From positions 1 to 64,000 of the forward strand of contig CAWEPH010000005.1 of the NCBI GenBank assembly GCA_963810915.1: DNA of 64,000 nucleotides, given 5' to 3'. The position numbers were made by a program, and so were the translations under genes. The notes beneath the pieces are model-generated. The model was not told the DNA's origin and did no database searches. It saw only the letters and a program-made list of their open reading frames with translations. Below are positions 25,222-33,980 of this stretch, piece after piece. The stretch comes from JAOUEA01 sp963810915. Its GTDB lineage: Bacteria > Actinomycetota > UBA4738 > HRBIN12. The first letter of the stretch is position 1. Each line of letters opens with the position of its first letter.

Positions 25222-26213
25222 GTCGCGACGACCCCGGCGTCGACATCCGCGAGATGGTCGCGCACGATCCGGGCCAGGACGTCAAGGTAGGCGGGGTCGG
25301 CGTTGGGCATCCTCGTGCGGACGAACGCGATGCCGGCCTCCTCCGCGAGACCCTTCGCCTCGATATCGAGGTCGTAGAGGATCTCGAGATGGTCGGCCAC
25401 GAAGCCGGCGCTGCACACGACGACGGCCGTGTGGCCCTCCGTCGCGAGCTGCCGGATCACGTCTTCGATGGGTGGTCCCCACCAGGGATCGGCGGTACGC
25501 CCCGCGCTCTGCCACGCGATCAGGTAGTCCTCGAGCCCCAGCCGGCTCGCGACGAGGTCGGCGGTCTCCTGCAGACCGTCGCGGTAGCGGCAGGAGACGT
25601 CGCAGTCGCAGTACTTGCACCGCTGGGAGCCGTCGGCCAGCGTGCGCACCGGCAGCGAATGCGCGCTGAAGATGACGCCGGCGCCCTCGCGCGCCGTCGG
25701 CGACAACGACCCCAGGGCCGCCTCCACCCGGGCGGCCAGGAAGTCGATGAAGGCGGGATGGTCGTGGTAGCGACGCACGAACGTGAAGGCGGGGGTGGCC
25801 CCCTCGTCCGCCAGCACCTGCTGGACGCGCTCGATGTAGGTCTCCACCGACATCCCCGACCAATGGGGGGCCATCACGATGCCGACGCCGCGCTCGATGC
25901 CGTCGGCACGCATCGCCGCCACCGCCTCCGGGATGAACGGCCGTGCGTGCTTCATGCCGAGGTAGGGGACGAAGATCCCGAGGTCGCCGGCCGCGTTCAG
26001 GCGTTCGACCAGCCCATGCGCCTGGGCCCGGGTCGTATCCAGCAGCGGGAACACGTTCCCGATCGCGGCGTAGCGCTCCCGCAACTCCCGCAGGTGCTCC
26101 GGCGTGGGTGGATGCCCGCCCCGGATGTCCGTGTAGTACCGCTCGATATCCTCCGGTCCCTCGGCCGTCCCGTAGGCCATGACGAGCACGCCGGTAGGGA
26201 TCCGATCGCTCAC
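25218..26213 (-). CDS. hemH: ferrochelatase (coproporphyrin ferrochelatase, CpfC)
   Basis: HemH inserts Fe2+ into coproporphyrin III. The 331-residue protein shows GVLVMAYGTAEGPEDIERYYTDIRGG at the start, the catalytic histidine in IFSAHSLP (His185), and the family's late VVVCSAGFVADHLEILYDLDIEAKGLAEEAG. Right after the active-site loop a cysteine cluster CKYCDCDVSC (Cys199, 202, 204, 208) suggests a bound iron-sulfur cluster. Several actinobacterial ferrochelatases carry [2Fe-2S] but with other cysteine positions. GTG start and four-base overlaps with both neighbours place it in the hemE-H-Y-Q operon. Confidence 0.95.
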   Translation of the reverse strand: MSDRIPTGVLVMAYGTAEGPEDIERYYTDIRGGHPPTPEHLRELRERYAAIGNVFPLLDTTRAQAHGLVERLNAAGDLGIFVPYLGMKHARPFIPEAVAAMRADGIERGVGIVMAPHWSGMSVETYIERVQQVLADEGATPAFTFVRRYHDHPAFIDFLAARVEAALGSLSPTAREGAGVIFSAHSLPVRTLADGSQRCKYCDCDVSCRYRDGLQETADLVASRLGLEDYLIAWQSAGRTADPWWGPPIEDVIRQLATEGHTAVVVCSAGFVADHLEILYDLDIEAKGLAEEAGIAFVRTRMPNADPAYLDVLARIVRDHLADVDAGVVAT

Positions 26214-27262
26214 GCGGGCACCCGTTCGGTGGAGCCGTGGACGAGGTCGACCAGCCGTTCGAGGGTCTCGGGGGCGGTTGAGGGCAGCACGCCATGGCCG
26301 AGGTTGAAGACGTGGCCGTCACGCCCTGCGGCCGCCTCGAGCACCGCCAGCGTCTCGCGTTCCACCGCCTCCCACGGGGCCAACAGGACCGCGGGGTCGA
26401 GGTTGCCCTGCACGCCGCGCGCCGCGGGACCGCCTACACGCGACCAGGCCTCATCCAGCGGGGTCCTCCAGTCGACACCGATCACGTCGCCGCCGGCCTC
26501 CGCCATGAGACCGAGCAGCTCGCCAGTGCCGACCCCGAAATGGATCAGCGGCACCCCGGCCTCGCCGACCCGCGCGAACAGCGACCGCATGTGAGGGAGC
26601 ACGGCACGCCGGTACGTGTCCGGACCCAGCGCTCCCACCCACGAGTCGAACACCTGCAGCGCTTGAGCCCCGGCCTTCGCCTGTGCCAGGAGGTGCACGA
26701 CCACGATGTCGGTGAGCGCTTCCATCAAGCGATCCCACGCGAGCGCATCGCCGAACAGCATCGCCTTCGTGTGCTCGTGCCGCTTGGAGGGGCCGCCCTC
26801 GACGAGGTAGCTCGCCAGCGTGAAGGGTGCGCCAGCGAAGCCGATCAACGGGACGATGAGCTCCTTGCGGAGGAGACGGATCGCCTCGAGGACCTCGGGG
26901 ACGTCCTGTTCGGGCACGAGCGGGCGCAGGCGCGCAACGTCGGCCGGGGAGCGCAGGGGGACGTCCACCACCGGCCCGCGCCCCGCCTCGATCCGCACGG
27001 GCACCCCCACGCCCGCGAGCGGCACCATGATGTCGCTGAACAGGACGGCGGCGTCGACGGCCATGCGCAGGAGCGGCTGCATCGTGATCTCCACCACCTG
27101 CGCCGGGTCCCTGCACGTCGCCAGGATGTCCCGGTCGCCGCGCAGCGCTCGATATTCGGGCAGGTAACGGCCCGCCTGGCGCATGAACCAGACCGGCGTG
27201 CGGTCCACCGGCTCCCGGCGGCAGGCGCGCAGGAACCGATCGTCGAAGGGAGCGTCGCTCAC
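26210..27262 (-). CDS. hemE: uroporphyrinogen decarboxylase
   Basis: HemE removes four carboxyl groups from uroporphyrinogen III to give coproporphyrinogen III. The 350-residue protein has both family signatures: PVWFMRQAGRYLPEYR and the region GFAGAPFTLASYLVEGG. It also has FSDIMVPLAGVGVPVRIEAG, DSWVGALGPDTYRRAVLPHM and NLGHGVLPSTAPE. It is the first gene of the second hem operon, with a GTG start and a TATGCT -10 six bases away, and its stop overlaps hemH (GTGA). Confidence 0.97.
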   Translation of the reverse strand: MSDAPFDDRFLRACRREPVDRTPVWFMRQAGRYLPEYRALRGDRDILATCRDPAQVVEITMQPLLRMAVDAAVLFSDIMVPLAGVGVPVRIEAGRGPVVDVPLRSPADVARLRPLVPEQDVPEVLEAIRLLRKELIVPLIGFAGAPFTLASYLVEGGPSKRHEHTKAMLFGDALAWDRLMEALTDIVVVHLLAQAKAGAQALQVFDSWVGALGPDTYRRAVLPHMRSLFARVGEAGVPLIHFGVGTGELLGLMAEAGGDVIGVDWRTPLDEAWSRVGGPAARGVQGNLDPAVLLAPWEAVERETLAVLEAAAGRDGHVFNLGHGVLPSTAPETLERLVDLVHGSTERVPA

Positions 27263-27268
27263 GCACCC

Positions 27269-27274
27269 AGCATA
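27269..27274 (-). promoter_or_regulatory. -10 element TATGCT, leaderless start of the hemE operon
   Basis: On the minus strand TATGCT is 6 bases before the hemE GTG at 27262, with no Shine-Dalgarno. It should drive hemE-hemH-hemY-hemQ. Confidence 0.5.
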
Positions 27275-27301
27275 CGGAGCCGGCCGCGTCCGGCCCTACG
27301 C

Positions 27302-27319
27302 ACCCGCGGCCGCGCGGGT
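27302..27319. terminator. short GC hairpin after the M14 peptidase gene
   Basis: ACCCGCG (27302-27308) and CGCGGGT (27313-27319) form a 7-bp stem with a GCCG loop immediately downstream of the peptidase stop codon and upstream of the hemE promoter. Confidence 0.4.
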
Positions 27320-29883
27320 CACGGAGCGCTGAACGCGACCACGTCCATCCCGGAGCGTTGCAGCGCGAGGACCAGCTCGACCCCGTGCGGGTGCTCCTCC
27401 AACGACCACTGCCGCGGGTTCGCGATCAAGAACCGCGCGCGCCCACCCGCCCGCCGCACCTGGAACTCCAGGTGGAAGCGGCTGAGGAGGGCGGTCGCCT
27501 CGGCTTCGTCGGCCTCGGCCACCGTGAGACGGAACGCGCCGGGCCAGTCCGGGCGCGACGTCACGGCCCGGCGGGCGCGATCCTCCGCCGCGCGCCGCGA
27601 AGCCGCCCCTGCATCGGGCGTCGCCGCGCGACGCTTCGGGTCGGGACCCAGGACCGCGTTCCACAGCAGGCGGGTCATCCCCTCGACGTGGCCCGAGTGG
27701 TTCGGATCGGAGGGCATCAAGATCACGCGACCCTTCCCCACGAACTCGTCCACGACGACCGCCGTCCCGTGGAGCTGCTCCTCGCCGGACGCGAAGCCGG
27801 AGACGAAGAAGTCACCGCTCGCGCCCGTGGGGAACCGCACCGGCGCGATGGCGTTCGGCGCGATCATCATGTCGTCGCTGTCGAAGAGCACGTGCGCGAA
27901 CCGCCCTACGTGGTTCGCGAGCGGGCTGCCCTGGTCGACCTCGACGCGCACGACGCTCCCGGGAACGTCCGCCTGCGGGTCGTGCAGCACCGCCGTGGTG
28001 AGGCCGAGCACCGCGGCGAGCTTCGCGCCGCCCCCCCGGTAGCCGACGTAGCGGCCCCCGCCGTTCACGAACCGGACGAGCGCCTTCTTGCCCGCCGGGC
28101 CCAATCGGCGCAGCGCTGTCGGCCAGTCCCCGCCCGGCGCCACGAGGACGTCGAGGTGCCGCAGGCCGCCGGCTCGGATCTCGTCCTCGGTGAGGTAGGA
28201 GTAGGGCAGCCCCCACACGTTGTCGAAGAGCCAACGGGTGGCTCCCACCGACTCCTCGGCATAGCTTCCCACCGACATCTGGTAGACGCCGATCCTCGGC
28301 AGTGGCGACGGCAGCTTCCGGGCGGCCGGCGCCTTCACCGGCTTCATCAACGCCGCGCGTGGCCGCAGCTTCGCCCCGCTGTAGCCCCCGTCGAGCGACA
28401 TGAGCAACGGGTTGCTCCACCCGGCCAGGCCGTACGTATACGTGGTGGGCATGTACGGCGCCTCGTTGAGGATCGCTTGGATCCAATGCTTCTGCGACTG
28501 GGCCATCGGGATCCAGAACGTGCCCTTCGCGAGACGCGTGCGGCGGGCGCTCCGTCCATACGGACGGTAGTCGGGGACCTCGAGCGCCTCCTGGAGCCGG
28601 TAGACCTCGACGTCCATCCGTTGGAGCCGCCGGACGAGGCGACGCACGTCATCGCCCTTGGGTCCCGTCGCGTCCTCGATGAAGTAGTGACGCACCGGGT
28701 TGGTGGGGACGGGGGTGCGCACCGGTCGGTTCGGCTTGAAGTAGCGGCGGTTCCTCTCCAGGATGCCCTTGCGCCCCTCGGCGACCGCCTCTTCGAAGAT
28801 CCCGTGGAGCCCCCGCAGGACGGAGGCGCGACGGTTGGCCGCCTGCCAGAGCGAGGCCATCGCGACCGTGTAGTGCCGATGCACGCGGCGGTCGAGCGGG
28901 GCTCCGTTGTACACCTCGACCGTCATCCCCGCGGCGCCGAAGCCGAACGTCGAGCCCGTGTCGTTGTACTGGGGCGCGAAGAAATCGTAGATCCCGCCGT
29001 GGAAGAAGACCTCGCCCTCCTTGCGGAACTGCCGGGAGATCGCCGCGCCGTACACGTCCTCGATCCAGCGCACGCTCGTCTCCGACGCCTCGTGGTAGAC
29101 GGGATCCGCATCGGGCGGGAAGAACGAGCGGTAGTAGCCGAACTCGTGATCGTCGAGCAAGAGGACCGGCGGGTACTGCCTCAGCACCTCGACGCGCGAA
29201 TCCGTCTCGGGCTGGGTGCGCGCGAAGACGTCGCGGTTCAGGTCGAAGCCGTAGGCGTTGCGGCGCGTATCCGCCTCGCGCCCGTCGGGGTTCTGGACCG
29301 GGATCACCAGGATCACGAGGTTGTCCAGCAGCGTGGTGGCCACGCAGTCGGTGCGGTCGGCAAGCTCGTAGAGGAGGCGCAGGCTCATGTCGGCCCCGCT
29401 CTCCTCGCTCCCGTGGATGTTCGCGATCACCCAGGCGATCGCGGGCGTGGACGCCGCCAGCCGCGAGACCACGTGCGCGGGTGTCCGGGGGTCGCGGATC
29501 CGCAGGTTGGCCTGACGCACCTTCTCGAGCCCGGACGGCGTGACGTTCTGGGGCTTGCCCACGATCGCGTACCGGAGCGGACGGCCCTGCCAGGAGGTCC
29601 CGTACCCTGCCGTGATCACGCGGTTGCTATCGGCCGCCACCCGCTTGACGTAGGCGTCGGCCTCCGCGCTCGTGACCTCGCGGTCCACGCCGAGGGTGAA
29701 GCCCAGGAACACGTCGGGATCCGTGACGCCGCCCGCGAAGACCGGGGGGGTGACGAACGGATCACATGATGCTGCGTTCGCCTTCGGGAGCGGCAGCGCC
29801 GCCACGGTGGCGGCGGCGGCGGCCGCGCCCTGGAGGAACCGTCGCCGGCCGAGCCTGGTTCGCGGTTCGTCCTCGTGTGTCAT
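27319..29883 (-). CDS. Tat-exported M14 zinc carboxypeptidase with a C-terminal amidotransferase-like domain
   Basis: The 854-residue product begins with a twin-arginine signal (GRRRFLQG, residues 12-19, then an alanine-rich core and cleavage after about residue 37). The M14 metallopeptidase domain follows. Zinc ligands are in ANIHGSEESG (His157, Glu160) and LLDDHEFGYY (His246), and the substrate-binding NPDGREADTRRNAYGFDLNRD is present between them. Residues ~530-740 (PRIGVYQMS, LDVLVAPGGDW, VRFVNGGGRYVGYRGGGAKLA) resemble a class I glutamine-amidotransferase/ThuA-like fold, probably non-catalytic or sugar-binding. It probably acts outside the membrane on peptides or peptidoglycan; the true substrate is not evident. 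Confidence 0.85.
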   Translation of the reverse strand: MTHEDEPRTRLGRRRFLQGAAAAAATVAALPLPKANAASCDPFVTPPVFAGGVTDPDVFLGFTLGVDREVTSAEADAYVKRVAADSNRVITAGYGTSWQGRPLRYAIVGKPQNVTPSGLEKVRQANLRIRDPRTPAHVVSRLAASTPAIAWVIANIHGSEESGADMSLRLLYELADRTDCVATTLLDNLVILVIPVQNPDGREADTRRNAYGFDLNRDVFARTQPETDSRVEVLRQYPPVLLLDDHEFGYYRSFFPPDADPVYHEASETSVRWIEDVYGAAISRQFRKEGEVFFHGGIYDFFAPQYNDTGSTFGFGAAGMTVEVYNGAPLDRRVHRHYTVAMASLWQAANRRASVLRGLHGIFEEAVAEGRKGILERNRRYFKPNRPVRTPVPTNPVRHYFIEDATGPKGDDVRRLVRRLQRMDVEVYRLQEALEVPDYRPYGRSARRTRLAKGTFWIPMAQSQKHWIQAILNEAPYMPTTYTYGLAGWSNPLLMSLDGGYSGAKLRPRAALMKPVKAPAARKLPSPLPRIGVYQMSVGSYAEESVGATRWLFDNVWGLPYSYLTEDEIRAGGLRHLDVLVAPGGDWPTALRRLGPAGKKALVRFVNGGGRYVGYRGGGAKLAAVLGLTTAVLHDPQADVPGSVVRVEVDQGSPLANHVGRFAHVLFDSDDMMIAPNAIAPVRFPTGASGDFFVSGFASGEEQLHGTAVVVDEFVGKGRVILMPSDPNHSGHVEGMTRLLWNAVLGPDPKRRAATPDAGAASRRAAEDRARRAVTSRPDWPGAFRLTVAEADEAEATALLSRFHLEFQVRRAGGRARFLIANPRQWSLEEHPHGVELVLALQRSGMDVVAFSAP

Positions 29884-29951
29884 CGCGCCCCCCTCGATCG
29901 ATGTGGCGGACAGGTATCACGTCGACACGGCCCGCCGCAAGCCAAGGGGAC

Positions 29952-31379
29952 TCAGATCGTGGGTCGGCGCGCAGCCGTGTCGAGCCACGGGCGGACGCGT
30001 TCGAAGGCCGCGCCGACGCGGAAGACGGTGGCGTCGTCGTAGGTCCGCCCCACGATCTGGATGCCGGTCGGCACGCCGTTGTCCGCGAACCCCGAGGGCA
30101 CGGCGAGCACAGGACAGCGGCTCGCGACGTTGAACGGGAACGTCATCGTGGATTCCAGGTACCGGTCGAGCGTGACGCCGCCCACCTCCACCCCGTGATC
30201 TGCGTAGTCGTCGCCGGCCACGAAGCCCCGCGTGCCGACGGTGGGACAGACCAGGACGTCATATCGTTCCAAGATCTCCCCCAGCGGCGTGTAGAGCGCG
30301 GCTTCCCGCATCAGCCCTTCGATGAACGAGGTGCGCTCGATCGCCTCCGTCGCCATGCGTCCCATCTCGAGCGCGTAGGGCGTCATGAGATCCGCGTCGG
30401 TCTCGGCGACGTGGGCGATGTAGGCGCCGAAGACCGCGCCGAAGTGGATGAACGTCACGTCCATGATGTCGGCCCGGCCCCACGGCAACGCCACGGGCTC
30501 CACCACCGCACCGGCGTCCCGGAGGGCGTCTGCCGCGGCGAGGGTGTTGGCTTCGATCTCCGGATCCATCGGGAAGTCGCCGAGCGGCAGGGCGAGGGCG
30601 ATCCTCGTGCCCTCGATGCCGTCGAACGATCCCGCGAGGTCGAGCTTCGGTCGCAGGGACGCGACGTCGTGCGGGTGCGGTCCGGCGATCGCGTTCTCGA
30701 ACAGCGCGCAGTCGGCGACCGTGCGTGCCATCGGGCCGTCGTGGCAGTAGGGGTCGAGGTTGAACGGCGGGTCCACCGGCACGCGGCCGTACGGGGGCTT
30801 GAACCCGACCACACCGCAGAAGGAGGCGGGGATACGGATGGAGCCCCCGATGTCCGAGCCGCTCGCCAGGGTCGAGGTCCCGGCGGCGAGCGTGGCGCCG
30901 GAGCCCCCACTCGATCCCCCCACCGCCCACTCCGGCGACCAGGGGTTGCGGGTGATGCCCCACAGCCGGGTGTGGGTGAAGGCGGCGCAGCTGAACTCCG
31001 GCGTGGTGGCCCGCGCGTGGACGATGCCGCCGGCGGCGAGGACCCGCTCCGCGATCGGCGCGGTGTGGTCCGCCACCACGTCCCGCATCGTCAGCGATCC
31101 GTTGGACCAGTTGTGCCCCTCGAGCGGCACCTCGTCCTTCATCGCCACCGGAAGACCCTCGAGCGCCCGGGCCCCCCCACCGGCGCCCGCGTACCGATCG
31201 GCCGCGGCACGGGCCCGGTCGAGCGCCTCGTCGTAGTGGGTGTAGGTGAACGCGTTGATCACGGGTTCCACCCGCTCCGCCCGCGCGATCACCGCCTCCA
31301 TGAGCTCCACCGGCGAAAGCTCCTTCGAGCGGAACATCCGGAGCGCGTCGGTGGCGCTGAGGTAGTGCAGGTCGTCCAT
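29952..31379 (-). CDS. amidase-signature family amidase
   Basis: The 475-residue enzyme has the amidase-signature Ser-cisSer-Lys triad: the lysine in LEGLPVAMKDEV, and the serines in AVGGSSGGSGATLAAG and SDIGGSIRIPA. A conserved FKPPYGRVP follows. Residual features (NVASRCPVLAVPSGF, GVPTGIQIVGR) are as in GatA-related amidases. There is no GatB/GatC beside it, so it is more likely a free-standing amide or nitrile-derived amide hydrolase. A GGGAGG site precedes the ATG at 31379. It diverges from the TetR regulator and the peptide ABC operon, which may share its control. Confidence 0.9.
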   Translation of the reverse strand: MDDLHYLSATDALRMFRSKELSPVELMEAVIARAERVEPVINAFTYTHYDEALDRARAAADRYAGAGGGARALEGLPVAMKDEVPLEGHNWSNGSLTMRDVVADHTAPIAERVLAAGGIVHARATTPEFSCAAFTHTRLWGITRNPWSPEWAVGGSSGGSGATLAAGTSTLASGSDIGGSIRIPASFCGVVGFKPPYGRVPVDPPFNLDPYCHDGPMARTVADCALFENAIAGPHPHDVASLRPKLDLAGSFDGIEGTRIALALPLGDFPMDPEIEANTLAAADALRDAGAVVEPVALPWGRADIMDVTFIHFGAVFGAYIAHVAETDADLMTPYALEMGRMATEAIERTSFIEGLMREAALYTPLGEILERYDVLVCPTVGTRGFVAGDDYADHGVEVGGVTLDRYLESTMTFPFNVASRCPVLAVPSGFADNGVPTGIQIVGRTYDDATVFRVGAAFERVRPWLDTAARRPTI

Positions 31380-31430
31380 CGGAGCCTCCCTCGGGTGGTC
31401 GAGGGGACGCTAGTCGTGCGCCCCCAGTCC

Positions 31431-31459
31431 TGTCAACGCCGATGTCATCTGGGTTGACA
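31431..31459. promoter_or_regulatory. inverted repeat TGTCAAC-N15-GTTGACA in the amidase/TetR intergenic region
   Basis: TGTCAAC (31431-31437) and GTTGACA (31453-31459) form a perfect 7-base inverted repeat. The left arm read on the minus strand is a consensus TTGACA -35 for the amidase. It could be an operator for the adjacent TetR protein overlapping the amidase promoter. Confidence 0.45.
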
Positions 31460-31532
31460 CGAGCACCCTCCATCCGTCACCATCCCCGCCAGCCGGCCGG
31501 TCGAGAGTGAGCAGCCCGACGGCGACATCGGC

Positions 31533-31551
31533 GATGACCACTGCGTTGACA
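31533..31551 (+). promoter_or_regulatory. second GTTGACA-type site before the TetR gene
   Basis: The 19 bases ending in GTTGACA at 31551 match the 19 bases ending at 31459 at 15 positions. A related site thus recurs just upstream of the TetR start at 31573, consistent with autoregulation or a shared -35 (TTGACA). Confidence 0.35.
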
Positions 31552-31572
31552 GGGGGAGAGGGTGAGACAAGG

Positions 31573-32280
31573 ATGCCCCGCATGAAGGCGGCCGGCGGTC
31601 ACGTGACTCCCCCACGGCTGTCGCGGGAGCTGATCGTGGACGCCTACGTGCGCATCGCGGAGATGGATGGGACCGCCGACATCACCCTGCGGCGCCTCGG
31701 CAGCGAGCTGGGCGTGGACCCGACCGCCGTCTACCGGCACTTCCGGGACAAGGACGAGATCCTCGCGACTGCCTCCGATCGCCTGCTCGCGGAGGCGACG
31801 GAGGGGTTCGCCCCGACCGGCCGCTGGCGCGAGGATCTCCGTACGCTCCTGCTGGCGCTCCGCACCGCCTTCATGGCGCACCCCCATGCCCTTTCGGCGC
31901 TGCAGCTCTCGGCGGTGCCGATGCCGCACGGCTCACTGCTCGTCGAGCGGTGCATCGGGTTCCTGAGGCAGGCCGGGCTGGGAGACGAGGAGGCCATCCT
32001 GGCGTTCGAGGCCCTGGAGGACTACACGATCGGCGCCGCGATCTTCGACGCACAGGCGACGGAGGAGAGCCTCGCCCGCTGGCGCGCGGTCTACCGCGTG
32101 CTGCCGCCGGGAGACTTCCCGAACCTGGCCGTCGCCGCCGAGCGTCTCTACCGCGAGCCGGGTAAGGCGTTCGCATACGGCCTCGACCTGATGTTGAACG
32201 CGATCGAGGGGAAGACGAAGACACGTGATCGGATCGGCACCACGGCACCACGTCGACGAACAGCGCGAGCGTCCGGCTGA
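31573..32280 (+). CDS. TetR/AcrR-family transcriptional regulator
   Basis: The 235-residue protein has an N-terminal TetR DNA-binding domain (RLSRELIVDAYVRIAEMDGTADITLRRLGSELGVDPTAVYRHFRDKDEIL, residues ~15-65). An all-helical ligand domain follows, of the kind with a LRTLLLALRTAFMAHPHALSALQLS pattern. It lies between the divergent amidase and the peptide ABC operon, 22 bases upstream of the latter, so it probably controls both in response to a peptide or amide. I chose the ATG at 31573; an ATG nine bases later is also possible. Confidence 0.88.
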   Translation: MPRMKAAGGHVTPPRLSRELIVDAYVRIAEMDGTADITLRRLGSELGVDPTAVYRHFRDKDEILATASDRLLAEATEGFAPTGRWREDLRTLLLALRTAFMAHPHALSALQLSAVPMPHGSLLVERCIGFLRQAGLGDEEAILAFEALEDYTIGAAIFDAQATEESLARWRAVYRVLPPGDFPNLAVAAERLYREPGKAFAYGLDLMLNAIEGKTKTRDRIGTTAPRRRTARASG

Positions 32281-32302
32281 GCCGGACCGAGGAGGAGGGG
32301 TC

Positions 32303-33970
32303 ATGAGAGGGTCCAACAGGGTGCGGAGCGCGGTGGTGCTCGCCGTCGCGTTCGGGATGTTCGCGGTCGCGTGCTCGGGTCGATCCGTGGACGAGAACTC
32401 GGCCACGCCGAGCGGGGGCGCCACGGTCCAACTCGCCACCACGACGACGCCGGGAACGCAGCCCGTCGACAAGATCGTTTGGGGCGTGTACCGAGAGACC
32501 AACTCTCTCGACCCGATCTACGCCTTCGACTACCCCGAGAACACCGTCATGTCCATGCTCTGCGAGTCACTCCTGCATCAGGAGCCCGACGGCACGATCG
32601 TCTCGGGACTCGCTGACCTCACCTATCCGAACGACACCACCATGGTCTTCACGTTGAAGCCGGGGATCACGTTCTGGGACGGCAACCCGCTGACCCCCGA
32701 GGACGTCGTCTACAGCCTGGAGCGCAACACCGACGTGTCGCTCGGCGGCTTCTACGGCGCTACGTTCAACCGGGTTAAATCGATCGAGGCCACCGGCTCC
32801 AACGAGGTGACGATCAAGCTCAAGGAGCCCGACTACTGGCTCGCCGGCGAGCTGGCCTCCGCCCCCGGGTGGACCGTGGAGAAGGCGTACGTCGAGGCGC
32901 AGGGCAAAGACTTCGGCACGCCGAGCGGCGGCACGATGTGCACCGGCTCCTACAAGCTGAACAGCTGGAAGACTGGCGACGTGCTCTCGATCGTGCGCAA
33001 CGACGACTATTGGAACCCCGACGTGAAGCCGCTGGTCAAGGAGATCGACTTCAAGGGCACGCCCGACGAGGCGGCCCTCACGTCGGCGTTGCAGACCGGG
33101 GAAGTGAACGGCTACTACGCCGGAGGGATCACGACCCTCGACCAGCTCAAGGCCGACAGCGGCGTCACCGTCACGAGCGGATCGGGCTGGAACACCGACG
33201 CATTCATCATCTCCAGCTTCGACGGGGTCCTCGGCGACCTCAAGGTGCGGCAGGCGCTCTCGATGGCGATCGATCGACAGGGGGTCATCGGCGCGGTCTA
33301 CAAGGGGGCGGCCCTGATGCCCAAGTCGTTGTCGTCCCCAGGCACGTGGGGGTACGGCAAGGACGTCTTCCAGAAGGCGTACGACGCGCTCCCGGACCTG
33401 AACGGCTCGGTCGACGAGGCCAAGCAGATGATCGAGGACGCCGGGGCGACCGGCGAGACCATCACGCTGGGGATGTCGAGCGAACTGAACACCGTCGCGG
33501 TGGAGGCCAGCGCGCTGCAGTCTGCCGCGGAGTCCATCGGATTGAATGTGAAGCTCAAGTCGGTCTCGGCCAACAACTACATCGACTTCTTCATCGATCC
33601 GAAGTACTGGGAGAGCGTGGACGGGTTCTTCACCACGAACTACGGCGACTACGCCGACCCCGCAGCCCTGTTGAGCACGCTCGTCCTGCCCGAGGGATCC
33701 CAGAACTTCTCGTACAAGACCAACCCGAAGACGGGGTATCACAACCCCCAGGTCATCAACCTGATGGAGGAGGCCCGGTCGACCGCGGATCCTGACGCCC
33801 GCGCTCAGAAGGTGGCGGACGCCCAGGCCCTGATCATGCAGGACGTGCCATGGATCTCGGTCGACTTCCCCTACTCGGTCCTGATCACGAGCTCGAACCT
33901 CACGGGGGCCGTGGCGTCGTTCGCCTACATGTTCGCGCCGTGGGGCAACGATATGGGCGGCACCGGCTAG
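32303..33970 (+). CDS. peptide-type ABC transporter substrate-binding lipoprotein
   Basis: The 555-residue protein is a SBP_bac_5 (DppA/OppA-like) receptor. It has a lipoprotein signal (MRGSNRVRSAVVLAVAFGMFAVACSG, lipidated cysteine in AVAC), then a serine/threonine-rich linker. The conserved domain contains ETNSLDPIYAFDYPENTVMSMLCESLL, TFWDGNPLTPEDVVYSLERN and LKVRQALSMAIDRQGVI. It binds peptides or similar solutes outside the membrane for the permease genes downstream. GAGGAGGGG before the ATG at 32303 fixes the start. Confidence 0.92.
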   Translation: MRGSNRVRSAVVLAVAFGMFAVACSGRSVDENSATPSGGATVQLATTTTPGTQPVDKIVWGVYRETNSLDPIYAFDYPENTVMSMLCESLLHQEPDGTIVSGLADLTYPNDTTMVFTLKPGITFWDGNPLTPEDVVYSLERNTDVSLGGFYGATFNRVKSIEATGSNEVTIKLKEPDYWLAGELASAPGWTVEKAYVEAQGKDFGTPSGGTMCTGSYKLNSWKTGDVLSIVRNDDYWNPDVKPLVKEIDFKGTPDEAALTSALQTGEVNGYYAGGITTLDQLKADSGVTVTSGSGWNTDAFIISSFDGVLGDLKVRQALSMAIDRQGVIGAVYKGAALMPKSLSSPGTWGYGKDVFQKAYDALPDLNGSVDEAKQMIEDAGATGETITLGMSSELNTVAVEASALQSAAESIGLNVKLKSVSANNYIDFFIDPKYWESVDGFFTTNYGDYADPAALLSTLVLPEGSQNFSYKTNPKTGYHNPQVINLMEEARSTADPDARAQKVADAQALIMQDVPWISVDFPYSVLITSSNLTGAVASFAYMFAPWGNDMGGTG

Positions 33971-33980
33971 GAGAACCGGC

